Shown here: positions 63,497-64,000 of the stretch, piece by piece
Layout: each line of letters starts with the position of its first letter
Position numbering within the stretch: the first letter of the stretch is position 1
Origin: Planococcus donghaensis
Lineage (GTDB): Bacteria > Bacillota > Bacilli > Bacillales_A > Planococcaceae
Assembly: GCF_001687665.2 (NCBI RefSeq)
Contig: NZ_CP016543.2
Location: forward strand, 434,001 to 498,000
Length of the DNA: 64,000 nucleotides
Direction of reading: 5' to 3'
Translations under genes and position numbers: made by a program
Notes under the pieces: generated by a model
The model's database searches: none
Seen by the model: only the letters and a program-made list of their open reading frames with translations
Told to the model about the DNA's origin: nothing

Positions 63497-63525
63497 GAGC
63501 CTGTCACTCAATGTGACGGGCTTTT
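63497..63525. terminator. Terminator right of element C
   Basis: GAGCCTGTCAC / GTGACGGGCTTTT with loop TCAAT. It ends the minus-strand TPR gene. Joined to the 3' end of the fusion gene it would make a perfect bidirectional terminator, presumably the state before insertion. Confidence 0.85.
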
Positions 63526-63526
63526 A

Positions 63527-64000
63527 TTATGCCATTACTTTTTTGTACACCGCTAATATAAATGTCTTATAAGGAAAGTCGGACATAGGTTTGATCAAGT
63601 CTTTCGCAATCGAAGCGTGTTTTATTGCGAGTTCTTTGTCACCAAGCTCTAAGTAAATGAGTGCCATATAGGCATCTTTTTCATAATGCAACGACAAATC
63701 GTAAGGGTGGTGGAGAAATTCCCAAAGCTCGTGCTTTTTCAGCCACACCAACGCTTCTTCAAATTGTCCGAGACCATATAAAGCTTTTCCTTTTTCCAAA
63801 GTAAACATAAAGACTTTGTCATCTGGATATTTTTCTAAGTTCTCCTCAATCAATGCAAGAGCCGCTTGGTAATCGTGAGCAAAAGAATTTAAATAATGCA
63901 CTTCAATCGCATCAGCGAATGCACTCACTTTGTCGTCCTCGGTAAAATTCGCAAACAAGTGAAGTTTGGAAATGTAATAATCTTTTCTTGTTGTATCCTC
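63527..64000 (-). CDS. TPR-like helical repeat protein, C-terminal part
   Basis: The frame is open from the stop at 63527 to the window edge, so the gene continues beyond it. At least 157 residues are visible. They contain helix-turn-helix repeats with TPR-like spacing (AALALIEENLEKYPDD, KGKALYGLGQFEEALVWLKK, ALIYLELGDKELAIKHASIA). The nearest internal start candidate, TTG at 63958, is probably not the true start. Likely a Rap- or tetratricopeptide-type scaffold; exact role unknown. Confidence 0.75.
   Translation of the reverse strand, partial: EDTTRKDYYISKLHLFANFTEDDKVSAFADAIEVHYLNSFAHDYQAALALIEENLEKYPDDKVFMFTLEKGKALYGLGQFEEALVWLKKHELWEFLHHPYDLSLHYEKDAYMALIYLELGDKELAIKHASIAKDLIKPMSDFPYKTFILAVYKKVMA

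Noticed and set aside
63092..63498. Open frames of 93-108 codons within element C
   Set aside because: Same repeat-derived frames as in element B, with no start signals.
1..64000. tRNA or rRNA genes, prophage, integrase or complete insertion sequence
   Set aside because: No cloverleaf with CCA-type end, rRNA-like stretch, transposase or integrase motif was recognised by reading both strands; an RNA-model scan was not possible.

Overview
The window reads as a chromosomal segment of a low-GC Gram-positive bacterium (Bacillota, Bacillales). The gene complement (yclNOPQ siderophore importer, amt-glnK with GlnR/TnrA-type boxes, a Trp T-box leader, several SigB-type promoters, cvfB, mntR, an lmo0937-type peptide) fits Planococcaceae best, probably a Planococcus-like organism. 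That placement is inference from protein resemblance and repeat content, not a computed match. No rRNA, tRNA, CRISPR array, phage block or complete insertion sequence was found. Starts and functions come from reading alone.

Layout. 1-5.6 kb: edge of an ABC exporter, a lipoprotein, repeat element A, then a Fur-boxed petrobactin-type ferric siderophore importer. 5.6-15 kb: ammonium transporter with its PII protein, a uracil-DNA glycosylase, a ZIP metal transporter, a NiaP-type transporter and a three-gene osmoprotectant ABC cassette. 14.9-18.3 kb: a FadR-boxed beta-oxidation operon with a possible CoA-transferase remnant behind it. 18.3-23.2 kb: a dispersed repeat, a promoter and Trp T-box leader, then trpD-trpC-trpFB-trpA. 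trpF and trpB are one open frame, and trpE is not in the cluster. 23.2-36.5 kb: housekeeping and stress genes (DNA glycosylase, DJ-1/PfpI protein, ArsB, PpaC, DsbA-like, AzoR, Rieske oxidoreductase, YceI, MurB, penicillin acylase, paired CrcB). 36.6-47 kb: Usp-SulP pair, cadC-cadA under two like-shaped operators, MntR, CvfB, a dioxygenase and very small SigB-type genes. 47-64 kb: acetyltransferases, transporters, lipid kinase, a second YidC, VanY-like peptidase, cardiolipin synthase, a YisP-like prenyl enzyme, a sucrose-phosphate-synthase/phosphatase-like pair, and an amino-acid oxidase next to an acyltransferase-aminotransferase fusion.

The most unusual material is non-coding. (1) Three copies (A, B, C) of a composite repeat of about 500 bp share the same internal order: a hairpin module of about 188 bp, a linker, and a 200-bp hairpin module, bounded by TGTAGACAAA-type ends. 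The outer stem arms of the modules differ in sequence between A and B/C, yet pairing is kept. B and C each sit between two copies of the local rho-independent terminator, as if insertion duplicated it, and they lie in opposite orientation about 9 kb apart. (2) Downstream of azoR, ten GGACAGTA-type motifs are spaced 20-21 bp apart, in two blocks of five around a strong GC hairpin. (3) Small genes outside normal gene-finder limits (32, 37 and 51 codons) are readable, two of them behind good SigB-type promoters.
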